Shown: piece after piece, positions 11,090 through 21,375 of the stretch
How the letters are laid out: each line of letters starts with the position of its first letter
Position numbering within the stretch: position 1 is the stretch's first letter
NCBI GenBank assembly: GCA_037974665.1
Contig: CM075767.1
Span: 1,738,501-1,802,500 of the forward strand
Length of the DNA: 64,000 nucleotides
Direction: 5' to 3'
From: Ehretia macrophylla
Lineage: Eukaryota; Streptophyta; Magnoliopsida; Boraginales; Ehretiaceae
The notes under the pieces: generated by a model
Database searches by the model: none
The model's input: only the letters and a program-made list of their open reading frames with translations
Told to the model about the DNA's origin: nothing
Made by a program: the position numbers and the translations under genes

Positions 11090-12494
11090 TCATTGCTCTT
11101 GGGCAGGTGTTTTCCCTTTTTGTTTTGCTAGGAGAGCTTTCTCGATCAGGACGTCCTTTAGACTATCTCAAACATCTTCTACCAGCACATTTGGATTTTG
11201 TGCTTCTTCTGCTAAAACATTATATGGATTAGAACGCATAGTCGCATCTTCTGATGTAGAATCTTTATCATTATCACCATCAACTTCCTTTCCGAAATTT
11301 TTCAAAAAGTTTTGCTTTATTGCATCAAGGTAAGAGGCCATGATATCTCCCTTGGAACTAATCTGTTGTCGCATCTGGATTTTGCGAAGAAAATAAGAAA
11401 AAGGAGATTCCTCTTCTTGAGTTGATTCCTCTACTTTGTCCTTGTAGATCTGGACCATCTGAGCAATTTCATCCACCATATTTTGTCCATAAGGTTTCTT
11501 TGATTCTGGATCAATTTTCAGAAGTTTTGGCCAAAATTTTGAATAAAATTTTCTTTTCAAACAAAACATTTTTTGTTTATTCATTTCAGCAATAGGTACC
11601 TATTTCCAAATCCATGGGACACCAAATTCCATAAAGAAAAATAAAGAACTTGATCTTTCAATATAAAGATCAGGGTTATTGCCTATATGAGGGCAAGAAG
11701 CTAACCATTCGGTAAAAAGTCCTTTATAAGACTCAGGTAAAATTTTTTATGCGAGGTCCATATTGAGGCCACCAAGTATGGATCTAAGCAGGGAATTTCC
11801 TTTGTTGAAAATTTTGGGGGTTAAATTTTATAAACCAAGTATGCTTTTTCTGAGGATTTTCATATAAGAAAACATTTGAAAATGCTTCAACATAATCCCA
11901 ATAATTAAATTGATAAACATTTTTATTATCATGAGGATAAGTAAATTGTCTTTCAGCCATTGTGCTGATTCCCCAATCAGAGGGTGAAAGAATTTTCTTA
12001 ATATAAATCTTACTATAAATATAAATTGGAAGATACTTATTTCTCTTAAAATGTTCAAATTCACAACTATCAGTTGCTTGCAAGATAGACTCATAAAAGA
12101 CTCTTGACTTGTGATGATGCATAGGAAAAAATAAATTATTAAGATAGCGGTCCATAAGGTACCATAGGTCACTTCCCCATTGCTTATCTGAAATTTCAAG
12201 GATAAGAATAGTTTCAACATGAGTATGAGACTCATAAGAGTCAACCTCATCTTCTTGTTCCACAATATTGGCATAGGATGATGCCTGTGGTGCAGAAGTG
12301 TCTGCATCAAGTAATTTCTTAATTTGTGCATAATTTGGATGAGATGGGTCGATAGCAATACCACCACTAGTTAGATTAACTAGCTGTTTTCCTGCAATAA
12401 CTCTTTGAGAGTCATTTTTGCCACGACCTCTACCTCTTCCCCTATTCAGGTTAGAATAGTTGCCCCTAGTGGGGAGCATCCTGCAAAAATTCAT
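11090..12494 (-). pseudogene. V1 ORF2, unknown function, broken
   Basis: ORF2 begins at ATG 12494, overlapping the end of the RNase H frame by 29 bases in another frame. Its N-terminus has an RG-rich basic stretch (NRGRGRGRGK), followed by a Tyr/Trp/Phe-rich central part and an acidic, Glu/Asp-rich C-terminal part ending in PAQEQ. I recognise no enzymatic domain; florendovirus ORF2 proteins have no established function. The frame stops at 11784, shifts near 11740-11750 (an altered homopolymer compared with V3), has TAG in place of a Trp codon near 11600, and has another stop at 11168 before the original end at 11090. It matches V2 15227-16071 and V3 61785-63040 closely. The basic N-terminus suggests nucleic-acid binding, but that is only inference. 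Confidence 0.75.
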
Positions 12495-12903
12495 GGGTCA
12501 AAAATTCAGGTAGAGAATTATTATCTCCTTTAATATAATTTATCTCAAAATCAAAAGGAGCAAGATGAGCTTGCCACCTAGCAAACATTTGTTTAGAAAC
12601 ATCATGTTTAAAATCTTTCTGAAACATAAATTTTGCAGCACTACAATCAATACATATAAGGAATTTTTTATTATATAAATCATCTTGAAATTTCAAAACA
12701 CATTTTACAATTGCAAGTATTTCTTTTGCAACAATAGCATAATTTTTCTGACTATTTCCCCATTTGTAAGAATGAAATCTAACAAGCAATTCTTGTTTTG
12801 TCTGAGGATGAATTTGTTTTAAAATTCCACCGAAACCAATATTAGATGCATTAGTTTCAATAATTTTATCCCATGTGGGATTTGCTAAAGAAAGACAAGG
12901 CAA
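12466..12903 (-). pseudogene. V1 RNase H domain (end of ORF1)
   Basis: This 145-codon frame encodes the caulimovirid RNase H domain, which removes pregenomic RNA during reverse transcription. Visible marks are TNASNIGFGGIL (the usual first Asp of the active site reads Asn), an AKEILAIVKCV helix with the expected Glu, and FLICIDCSAAKF with an Asp. It lies in a different frame from the RT just upstream, with a one-base shift around 12935-12945. It ends at 12466, inside the start of ORF2. The altered first Asp and the frameshift argue against activity. Confidence 0.8.
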
Positions 12904-12928
12904 TCTAGCAACTTTAGACTTTATTGTC

Positions 12929-13657
12929 TTAACGACTGTTTGTATGAGCTTCTATCCAAACAGAAGGAGATTTTTTTAATCTATCATATAAAATAGCAGT
13001 ATTAAAAGGAAGATTTTGATAATAAGGCAGAATATAATTTAGACTACCTAAAAATCTATGTAATTGAGTTTTATCAAGAATTTCATCAGGAAATTTAGAA
13101 GCAAATTCTATACTCCTATTTATAGGAATAATTTTTCCTTGTTCAATATTATGACCTAAAAATCTAATCTTTGTTTGACAAAGAACCATTTTTGGTCTAG
13201 AAATAACCAAACCACTTTGCATAATAATACTTTTAAAAGTATGCAGGTGCCTAAAATGTTGTTCAATATTTTTGGAGAATACCAAAATATCATCTATGTA
13301 GACAATAATAAATTCGCTATAAGGAATAAAAATATCATTCATAATATGTTGAAATTCTGAAGGAGCATTCTTCAGACCAAAAGGCATAACATTCCATTCA
13401 TAATGTCCAATTGGAACAGTAAAAGCAGTTTTATATCTATCAGATTCATGAATTTGAATATGCCAATATCCTGATTTTAAATCAAACTTTGAAAATATCA
13501 AAGCATCATGCAATCTATCTAATAGATCTTTCTTATTGGGGATAGGATACCTAATCCATTTAATAACCTTATTAAGAGGTTTATAATTAATAACAAGTCT
13601 AGGAACACCTCTTTCTTGTTCCGAATGTTTATTAACATAAAAAGAAGTCAACTCCAT
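12929..13657 (-). pseudogene. V1 reverse transcriptase domain
   Basis: The 242-codon frame is a clear Caulimoviridae reverse transcriptase: RLVINYKPLNK near the start, FSKFDLKSGYWHIQI, MPFGLKNAPSEFQ, and the catalytic YIDD motif near 13288-13300. The RT copies pregenomic RNA to DNA. The catalytic residues are intact here. However, the domain is separated from protease by a stop at 13688 with frame changes near the long A-tract (13708-13723) and near 13645-13660, and it is shifted relative to RNase H. It is therefore a fossil, not an expressible polyprotein. Similarity to Ty3 RT is general; the ILVFSKNIEQHF and FYVNKHSEQERG context is viral. Confidence 0.9.
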
Positions 13658-13687
13658 GCAGAGTGTGAAACTTGAATTAATTTCTTT

Positions 13688-13990
13688 TCAATTAAAGAAC
13701 TGATCTTTTTTTTTTTTGCATAATTCTAAATATTCAGAATTCATTTGACAAGGTCTTGCCTTTGTTGGAATATTTTTCTCAATAAAATCTTCTTCATATG
13801 GAAGAGTAACAATATGTTTTTTTCTATTCCAAAAAGCATTTGGATGATCATTACAAATATCAATTGAAAACTGATTTTGTATCATTTTGATCTTTTCCTG
13901 TATCTTCGAATTTTTTAATCTTTCTTCAATATTATAAAAAGAAATTTCTTTTTGAATAAAATTTAATTGAGAATTTTTTGCAATAAGCAA
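13688..13990 (-). pseudogene. V1 protease-RT linker and RT N-terminal part
   Basis: This 100-codon open stretch, in frame with the protease before it, spans the region between protease and RT core. The TALPYEEDF-type turn read here as VTLPYEEDF and the following ARPCQMNSEYLE string are typical of the start of caulimovirid RT. It ends at TGA 13688 after a Lys run encoded by a homopolymer (13708-13723), the likely site of one indel. Confidence 0.7.
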
Positions 13991-14005
13991 ATCCTGAATT
14001 TGATT

Positions 14006-14503
14006 TTAAAATTTTATTTGTAGATCAGTTATAAACTGAAAATTTAAATTCATTCTTTGAAAAGAAGCTTTTATGCCATTTGCATTAATATGAGTAAGAG
14101 GCATAATTTCATGTATAAAAGGAGTACCAAGAATAACTGGATTAGTTAAATTATTAACTAATAAGAAAGTAGCAGGTATACAAACCTTATCATGACAAAT
14201 ATAAGTGTCAGGAAATTTATACTGAACATGTAAATTCTGTCCAGCTGCAGCAGAAATAGTATGAGTAGTTTTCTCAAAATATTTTGTAGGAATTAATCCT
14301 TCATGTATGCAATTTATATCTACTCCAGTATCAATTAAAGCAATTAAATCACATTTAATATAGTCTTTTTCTATTAAAAGACTTATCTTAACATGCCATT
14401 TTTGTGAAGTAACTAGCTTTAAACTAACTAACAAATCATTTTGAGTTTCAATATGTAATGATGAAGAAGGAATGTCTTCTTTCATTTTTCCTTTTTCTAA
14501 CAA
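14006..14503 (-). pseudogene. V1 aspartic protease domain
   Basis: A pepsin/retropepsin-like domain with IALIDTGVDINC near 14315-14345 and ILGTPFIHEI further on, both standard features of caulimovirid proteases that cut the ORF1 polyprotein. The open stretch lies between in-frame stops TAG 14534-14536 (before) and TAA 14006-14008 (after), so it belongs to one long frame broken by point changes. The first codon of the open frame is not a real start. Confidence 0.85.
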
Positions 14504-14533
14504 AGTGAGACGATGGTCTATTAAACCATTATC

Positions 14534-15226
14534 CTATTTCAGAGTTTTAATTTCTTCCTTTAAAAGTTTAACTTCTCTATTTAAATCGTCAATAGTAACA
14601 ACATCATTCTGTTTTTTATTTAACTGATTTATCAGTTCTGAAAACCTATATGGTTTGGGATCCTGAATAACAGGAGGGATGGGAATTTTTAATTCCTGAT
14701 TAGAATTAAAGCAATCAATAATTTTGAATTTTAATTTTGTATCACTAATACTATCAAGCAAATCAACAATTTTATCACTTGACGTAATAACATTTAATTC
14801 AATATCCTGAAATTGAGATTGCAATTTATAAATATCAATATCAGATTCACTATTATTTTTTTGACATTTACTGCAACATATATTATCATTTTCATCATCA
14901 GAAAAACTAATTAAATCATCAGATTCAATTACATGTAAATTATCACTACTAGTAGTACTAGTTTCAGTATCACTATCAGATTTTTCACTATCTGAGTTTA
15001 ATAACACTTTACTTAAAGATTCTTTGAGCTTGTCATCAATATCAAGACTATTAATCTTTTTTTTCATTCTACATTTATTAGCATAATGGCCTTTTTTACC
15101 ACATGTATAACATGTAGGTATCTTTTTCTGAGGTACATAACCCTTCTTTTCACGCCATTCGCGTTTTCTAGCTGCCTTTTTCTTATAAGCATTAGTCTTA
15201 TATTTCTTATAATATTCCATTTTATC
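14534..15226 (-). pseudogene. V1 coat-protein C-terminal region with zinc knuckle
   Basis: It begins at the breakpoint with V2. It has a very basic Lys/Arg stretch, then CYTCGKKGHYANKC, a CX2CX4HX4C zinc knuckle typical of plant pararetrovirus coat proteins (RNA binding and packaging). A Ser/Asp/Glu-rich acidic part follows (NSDSEKSDSDTETS), then a coiled-coil-like Lys/Glu tail. The frame ends at TAG 14534, in frame with the protease beyond. The same region in V2 is at 60727-61066. The coat core upstream is absent from V1. Confidence 0.87.
15223..15226. other. Head-to-head junction V1/V2 with TTAT microhomology
   Basis: Left of this point the minus strand reads coat-protein sequence; right of it the plus strand reads the middle of ORF2. 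Both parent sequences share TTAT at the join, which suits end joining of two viral DNA molecules. Confidence 0.75.
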
Positions 15227-16071
15227 CTCATGATAATAAAAATGTTTATCAATTTAATTATTGGGATTATGTTGAAGCATTTTCAAATGTTTTCTTATAT
15301 GAAAATCCTCAGAAAAAGCATACTTGGTTTATAAAATTTAACCCTCAAATTTTTCAACAAAAGAAATTCCCTGCTTGGATCCATACTTGGTGGCCTCAAT
15401 ATGGACCTCCCATAAAAATTTTACCTGAACCTTATAAAGGACTTTTTATCGAATGGTTAGCTTCTTGCCCTCATATAGGGAATAACCGTGATCTTTATAT
15501 TGAAGGATCAAGTTCTTTATTTTTCTTTATAGAATTTGGTGTCCCATGGATATGGAAATGGGTACCTATTGCTGAAATGAATAAACAAAAAATGTTTTGT
15601 TTGAAAAGATAATTTTATTCAAAATTTTGGCCAAAACTTCTGAAAATTGATCCAGAAACAAAGAAACCTTATGGACAAAATATGGTGGATGAAATTGCTC
15701 AGATGGTCCAGATCTACAAGGACAAAGTAAAGGAATCAACTCAAGAAGAGGAATCTCCTTTTTCTCATTTTATTCGCAAAATCCAGATGCGACAACAGAT
15801 TAGTTCCAAGGGAGATATCATGGCCTCTTACCTTGATGCAATAAAGCAAGACTTTTTGAAAAATTTCGGAAAGGAAGTTGATGGTGATAATGATGAAGAT
15901 TCTACATCAGAAGATGCGTCTATGCGTTTTAATCCATATAATGTTTTAGCAGAAGAAGCACAAAATCCAAATGTGCTAGCAGAAGATGTTTGGGATAGTC
16001 TAAAGGACGTCCTGATCGAGAAAGCTCTCCTAGCAAAACAAAAGGGGAAAGCACCTGCCCAAGAGCAATGA
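15227..16071 (+). pseudogene. V2 ORF2, N-terminally truncated
   Basis: It starts mid-gene at the V1 junction (first readable residues YPHDNKNVYQ) and runs to TGA at 16069-16071 with the C-terminus KAPAQEQ. It is one frame with a single stop, TAA at 15610-15612, where V1 and V3 have Lys. The 3' half (15682 on, 129 codons) is open and acidic, and is nearly identical to V1 11168-11584 and V3 61785-62174. Function is unknown. Confidence 0.75.
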
Positions 16072-16357
16072 TACTGTTCTTGGACAAATTAATGAAAAGA
16101 TAGGGATAAAGTCTGAAGATGCTAAAAGGATTTTTGGACTAATATGAAAAGCCGATATTCGCGGAACAATATCAAGTGGAATATTATTTTCAGCCGGTGA
16201 CATGTCCCTTTCAGCAGACAAAGTCTATTGTTTACTTTATGTAAAGTAAAAGCAATTATTTTCTTTTTTCATGTGAATGTATAGTGACCCCGGACTCCAA
16301 ACATTTCGAATCCAGAATAAGTTCTTTTGCATTTTTTTTTCAAGTCCGCAAAATTTG

Positions 16358-16363
16358 TATAAG
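16358..16363 (+). promoter_or_regulatory. Candidate viral TATA box (V2)
   Basis: TATAAG lies about 290 bases after ORF2 and about 500 before the primer site; it is conserved in all three segments. Confidence 0.45.
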
Positions 16364-16511
16364 TAGGTGGCATTTGCTTATTATTAGGCAGAGCTCGAGC
16401 AAGCTACTTTCTTTTCTTTCAGTTTTTATATTTTTGTAAATCTTACTGTTTTGGCAATCGAAGAAATTTTTCTTCAAGTATTTTTCTTTTTATTTTTCAG
16501 TCTTTTACTTT

Positions 16512-16531
16512 TTAGCCTAATGATAGGCTAA
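16512..16531 (+). other. Conserved leader hairpin (V2 copy)
   Basis: A perfect 8-bp inverted repeat (TTAGCCTA / TAGGCTAA) with a 4-base loop; see also V1 10630-10649 and V3 61325-61344. Confidence 0.7.
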
Positions 16532-16855
16532 TATGTTGCTGTTTGGTAACCACTATTTTAATATAGGAAATGCTCAAATATAATTTTTGACCCAAGGCAT
16601 AATAATTCATGACATATCATAAAATACAGAAGTATATTTTCATCACTTACTATTGTCATGGTCAGTGTTTGACATCTCTCGAGTCGCGCTGTTATACCTT
16701 TCTCAGGCCGTGTTATGGCTATTTGTGGGTTGTAAGTCGTTGACTGTAGCTCTGTCATTTTACTGTTTTAATTTTCCATTGACACTGTTAAGTGGTATCT
16801 TTATACTCTTGTAAGTTGTGACCTTGCCGCGAGCTGTTATCCCTTGGGCCTCAAA

Positions 16856-16872
16856 TGGTATTAGAGCCATGG
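16856..16872 (+). promoter_or_regulatory. Viral minus-strand primer site (tRNA-Met)
   Basis: TGGTATTAGAGCCATGG matches the caulimovirid tRNA-Met primer consensus with one change (T for C). In these viruses this site marks nucleotide 1 of the circular genome, so V2 spans the origin. It is 42 bases before the ORF1 start codon. Confidence 0.85.
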
Positions 16873-16913
16873 ACTATATTATTCAGTAGGTTTACCAAAC
16901 AGTATTTTATCAA

Positions 16914-16921
16914 ATGATAAA
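16914..16921 (+). pseudogene. V2 ORF1 start codon, cut off by LTR I
   Basis: ATG at 16914-16916 is followed by ATAAA (16917-16921), the 5-bp TSD of solo LTR I. The same ATAAA at 19406-19410 opens the movement-protein frame, so the LTR landed directly after the presumed start codon. That this ATG is the native start is inferred from frame and from its position after the primer site. Confidence 0.75.
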
Positions 16922-19405
16922 TGTGACGCCCGAGATTTTAACCGTACTTTTAGCTTACTATTGCATCCACTATTTGCGTATTTCTTTTGTGCTTTGTTGT
17001 TGTCTTCTTTAATCACTATTCATTCCGTTTTTCAACTACTTAATTACCATGAATTAGCATTTTTATTAAATCATATTAATTGTTATAGGAATGAGAAAAA
17101 TGTGCATTTGAGCTTAAAGTGATAGGAGCCTCCGTTTAGAAAATGATTTGTTAAAACTAGTGAATAGTGTTACATATGAAACTTTATGTTTTAGTTATCT
17201 AACTTAATTATTGCACCATTAGACTCGTTTTAATGCCAACTAGACTCATTTTAGTAGACATTAAACACTCTCAACTTGACCCCACCCCTTTTATACCCAA
17301 CATAACACATGATAACTCATAACAAAAAAAAAGAGGGAAAAAGCTGAAAAATGGGCAGGAAACCCGACAGCAAGAAAGAAGAGGAAAGAGGAGATTTTTG
17401 CCATCAAATCTTCAATCCAAGCCCTACCAAGCTAGGGACAAGTAGTTTAGGGTGTTTGCTAGCCTTTGCCGAGCTCCTACGCGCTTTAGGTGAGGGATTT
17501 CATGAGTTTTTGCATCATTTGAAAATGTTGTCAACTTATCAAATTTGTAGATTTGCTATTAAATGCTTATGCAATGCTCAAATATGCTAATGTATGTTGT
17601 ATACAAGTAGTAGAGACCACATTTATGCTATTTTTTCGTAGTTTAAACTGTAAAAATCGATGGTTGATTCGTAGGGGTGAATAGTGATGAGATTTCTAGG
17701 GTTTTGTGAAATTGGACTTTATAGCTTGAATTAATGGTTCTAATAGGTGCTTTAGATGTTAATAAAAATAGTGTAAAGGCCCCGTAGGATTTAATTGCTC
17801 ATAACCTAACGAAAGAAGGAAATAGCCGACTTTTAGAAAGGGGTTTCGGGGTTATCGCGAATCCGGGTTGAATTGGCCACCACATTTAGTAATCCTAGGC
17901 TAATTAGGACCTAACCAAGATTTTCTAGCTCCCATTTGAGTCCCGGTTGAGGTACGTGTAGTACAAAGTCAAAAGAGAAAATTTGGGGCTTTCGGGCTAA
18001 ATGCGGGTGTTTGCGAGATTTCGAGGGTCCTATAGGTGCCTAAGGGGTTAACTAGAAGAATGGTATAGGCCGCTTGCTAATCTAGAACCATAACATGAGT
18101 TTGGAAGGAAAACGGATCGAATAACAAAGGGGTTTAAGTGCAAATTCAATTGTCTCATGCTTCTAAGACCTTGGCATGACTTCTTGTGTGTTTAAATGTA
18201 GTTCCAAGTTGTTTTGGAGCTTTTGGCATAGTTCTATGTGTATCTTGAATATTCCCCTTTGTAAATCTCTTAATTGCTTATATGAAACTACTTCTTTTCT
18301 AACTGTTTCGAGGTCAACCTACTTTGTTGATCCTCCCACATGTTATTGCTTATATTGTTGATATTTTTTTACCATTGATAAGTGCATTGCATAGTGGTTG
18401 CGCAACCATAGTGTCAGGGACGGTTGTATTGAATATCGGCTGGGCGGTAGCGGGCTTGCCAGTGGATATTCGATCTCCGTACCCTATTCCCTCACTCGCC
18501 TGGTCCGGAGATTGCCAGGGGGTGTTGGGTCGTAGGATTATCGGGGTACATCCGGAGTACACCAACTAGAGTGATTGGGGATTTGCCGGCATATTGATCG
18601 TGGTTCATGGATCGTGGTTCGTGATCAAAGACAAGAGTATTCTGGAGTGTTGGGGTTAAGTGTATTGTATCCTTTGATATGTGTGGTTATTTACTAAATC
18701 AAATGTATTTTACTTGCCTTCTTGCTTAACTGCTATAATTGTTGCATTGTACGTCCTGAGTAGTCTTTATCCCTCACTGGGCAATTGTGGTTGCTCATAC
18801 CTCGCTAACATATTTCAGGATGTGCAATTGGAGGATGAGTTTCCTTAGTTGCTGTGTTATACTTGCGTGAGGTGGATTTATTGTTCTTGCTGTTATGTGG
18901 AGATCTTGTTTGCTCTACCTTATGTTCTATTTTGTAGCCTAAGTGCTTATGTACATGTTTGAGTGATTGTAAACTTAATGCCAGTTGATTGTAGTAGGAG
19001 ATAAGAACTATGGCATGTAATAACTTATATTTTTTATCTTAGCTTCTTTGCATGCTTGGGAGTGAATGACGGGTTGTTTTCAATTTCTAAGAATGCTTAA
19101 CAGCTATCATGGAGTGGCATGATAAGCGGTTTTGTAAAGAAGTTAAGTTATGAATGTATGCTTGTGTGTATCTAAACTGTTTGTATGTCTTAAAGCTCGG
19201 ATGGCCTTAAAGTTGAGATCTTTATTTTGGAAATGGCTTTATTGTTGTTCTATAGCTTATTGAATGCTTATAGGTTTTCAAAATGTCCACGTTATAGGGG
19301 AGACTCTGTCTATTTTTCCCTAAAATTTTGAGACCGGGTTGGAATTGGGTTGAGAATAGCTTGGTTAATAGAGTCTCCGGTCTCGTGATGGATCGGGGCA
19401 TTACA
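16922..19405 (+). mobile_element. Solo LTR I, A-type family
   Basis: A 2484-bp solo LTR starting TGTGACGCCCGAG and ending GGGGCATTACA, flanked by ATAAA (16917-16921 and 19406-19410). It aligns with the reverse complement of the A LTRs, including the palindrome TGGTTGCGCAACCA (18395-18408), an AAAGCTCGGATGGCCTT block (19192-19208) and GGGGAGACTCTGTC. A CCTTTTATACCC stretch at 17286-17297 is a possible TATA region. There is no interior or second LTR, so LTR-LTR recombination probably removed the body. Frames inside it (for example 17351-17590 and 18324-18569) are not genes. Confidence 0.9.
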
Positions 19406-20392
19406 ATAAATCCTTTTAAGGTAAAGACTTATGTTAAGAATGCTAAGAATGAAGAATATGATCTCCCTCAAAACTTAGAATTGCTAAACAAATGGACTAT
19501 TCCTAGAATAGAACCTAGGAGCATATATCAGTTTGGTACCTTTGAAAATTTAGGTATTAAACATATAGTAAAAACAATAGAAGAATCTATCCCTATGGAT
19601 GATAATGAATTAACAATACAATTATTATCTCAGGATGATATTGATAGATATGCTAATGCGCATAGATTTTTACATATTGGTTTAATACAAATTGCTTTTA
19701 AACCTTTAACCTTATCAGGTTTACCAGATAATTTTATGGCAGTTCTTAGAGATGCTAGAAATCAAAATTGGAGACAATCTCTTATGGGAATTATGCAAAC
19801 TAGCCTGGCATATGGACCAGTTTACTTTAATGTTAAGCCAAATTTACAGCTTTCATTATCTGATAGAAATATTCTTGATGCTCTTACATTATATGTTAAA
19901 GCTCATGGTTATGATTATAAAATTGGATCTGAAATTATGTGTATATGTTATCGCATATATTATAAGGTTTTGCATAGTTTAAACCCTAACTATAAACTAC
20001 AGGATAGAACAGGTGAAACTGTTATTATAGAAACTAATTTGAGTAGATCTAAGATATCTACTAGAAGAATGATTCAATGGGATGAAATTGAATTTCCAGA
20101 ATGTTGGGATATAGATAAGGCTGTACGTAGTCAACCTAGGATAGAAACAGAATTAACAGAAGTTGAACAAACTCCTGAAGGCCAAATTAGGCTTAGAATT
20201 CAACAGATTCCTAATTTAGGACCCTCTCGTTTATTAAACAGATCTGTGTCATCACACAATTATATTTCTCCTTTTGATTATAGAGTTGAAATACCCTCTA
20301 CATCTAGGGCTTCAATTTCTCATTTAAATGAAGACCTTAATAGATCTGAATCAACAGAAGATCTTCCTCAAGAAGTTATAGAAAAAAATTAG
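19406..20392 (+). pseudogene. V2 movement protein (ORF1 N-terminal domain)
   Basis: About 329 codons open in one frame, starting directly after LTR I. The content is that of a caulimovirid 30K-superfamily movement protein, which opens plasmodesmata for cell-to-cell spread: a hydrophobic core region around YANAHRFLHIGLIQIAFKPL (near 19650-19710) and the LADRN-like motif LSLSDRNILDALTLYV (near 19850-19900). The upstream ATG at 19328 lies inside LTR I and is an artefact. The frame ends at TAG 20390-20392 right after an A-run (near 20383), and ORF1-like sequence goes on in another frame, so a homopolymer indel is likely. The family assignment is by motif pattern. Confidence 0.8.
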
Positions 20393-20506
20393 ATTGACTA
20401 AAAGTCAAATTCCGCAAGGAATTAAAAAAGATATTTTTGGGTTAGGGGTTAATCCTACTCTTTCTGATTTTGGAGGGAATACCTAAGAAATTAATTTTAG
20501 TGGTTA
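20393..20506 (+). pseudogene. V2 ORF1 linker, frame-shifted
   Basis: Between the movement-protein frame and the next open frame the coding trace continues in a shifted frame (readable as RLTKSQIPQGIKKDIFG) up to a stop near 20486, then shifts again before 20507. It is the decayed linker between the movement protein and the pre-coat region. Confidence 0.55.
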
Positions 20507-21375
20507 ATGAATTTTACACCCGGAAGCAATGAAAGGAAACTTATTAATAATGAGTTTTTACAACCTAAATGGAAAGAATTTCGTGACTGGTTTTTCTCTT
20601 ATTTTTCACAAGATGAAAGATTTCAATTTAGAGATCAGTTTTACAATCATTTGAATGATATTCAAGAACATAAATATTTTGTTCCTTGGTTTTTTGAAAA
20701 TCTTATGAATGCTAATATTTCTGTTATTGAGAGAAAATGGAATATTGGAACTTCTAGTTCTACAAAGATTTTACAGGCTACATATCCGCCTTTACAACCA
20801 TTTAAACATTCTGATGATAAAACTTCAGCTGAAATAGAAGGCAATGCTTTCATGAAAATGATTGATAATAATGTTTTGCCAACGGTTACTGACCATATAA
20901 AAAAGCTTTTTAAGCAAAACAATTTTACAAATATTTCACTAAAAATTTTTGGTGAACAACTTTCTTTGATTTTGAATACTCTTTCTAAAATCAATCAGAA
21001 TATGGAAAATATTTCAAAAATGAAAGGATCAAATATTTCTTCTTCTTCTGATATTTTAATTGAAGTTCAAGCTGATATTCAGCCCCCTCTTAAAATAGAT
21101 GGATTTAAATTGGAACCTTCTACTTCTAAATTAGAAAAGGTTTTAGATGATGCTTTAAAAGGATTAAAGCTTAGTATGATTAATGATCAATTTGAACCCA
21201 ATCTTACTCAAGATGAGAAGATAGCTCATGCTAGAAATTTGCAATTGGCTTTTGATGTTAATAATCTAAAAAATTATAAGAATAAATATCAGGATGTTCC
21301 TACCCAAACAAAATATTATTATCCTCGTCCTACTCCACATGATGTTCTTTTTGAAGAACCTTTAATGACTGAGAC
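20507..21375 (+). pseudogene. V2 ORF1 pre-coat region (between MP and CP core)
   Basis: It is open from 20507 to the TSD GAGAC at 21371-21375, about 290 codons. It is rich in Lys, Asn, Phe and Glu, with likely helical stretches such as KPKWKEF-like and DEKIAHARNLQLAF segments, and has no recognisable enzyme motif. In caulimovirids this position holds the N-terminal extension of the coat protein or a virion-associated-like region; I cannot decide which. The last residues past 21376 belong to the A LTR. Viral coding sequence resumes at 59977 in the same frame. Confidence 0.7.

Larger units (their letters stand above)
10438..15226 (-). mobile_element. Endogenous pararetrovirus segment V1 (florendovirus-like)
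   Basis: Read on the minus strand it holds, in order, the coat-protein 3' part with zinc knuckle, aspartic protease, reverse transcriptase, RNase H, overlapping ORF2, and the intergenic promoter/leader region. This order and the small downstream ORF2 fit florendoviruses, a Caulimoviridae genus known from endogenous copies in flowering-plant genomes. Movement protein and most of the coat protein are missing. No LTRs, integrase or TSD are visible, as expected for passive integration. The left junction joins element C near 10432-10442; the right junction meets V2 head to head at about 15226. Nonsense codons and frameshifts break both ORFs. Confidence 0.85.
16072..16913 (+). promoter_or_regulatory. 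V2 intergenic, promoter and leader region
   Basis: This is the most complete copy of the viral non-coding region: the 3' end of ORF2, TATA-like box (16358-16363), hairpin (16512-16531), and leader through the primer site (16856-16872) to the ORF1 ATG. CTTTCTTTTCTTTC pyrimidine runs (16406-16420) follow the TATA region. The minus-strand frame 16558-16758 also occurs in V1 and V3 but has no protein-like character. Confidence 0.7.

Noticed and set aside
13175-13360. Antisense frame within viral RT
   Set aside because: It is a shadow of the RT gene on the other strand.
16558-16758. Conserved 66-codon frame in the viral intergenic region (also 61098-61298)
   Set aside because: It runs antisense to the viral genome and is conserved only because the three segments are near-identical.
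19328-19405. ATG at 19328 as movement-protein start
   Set aside because: It lies within LTR I; viral sequence begins only at the TSD 19406.
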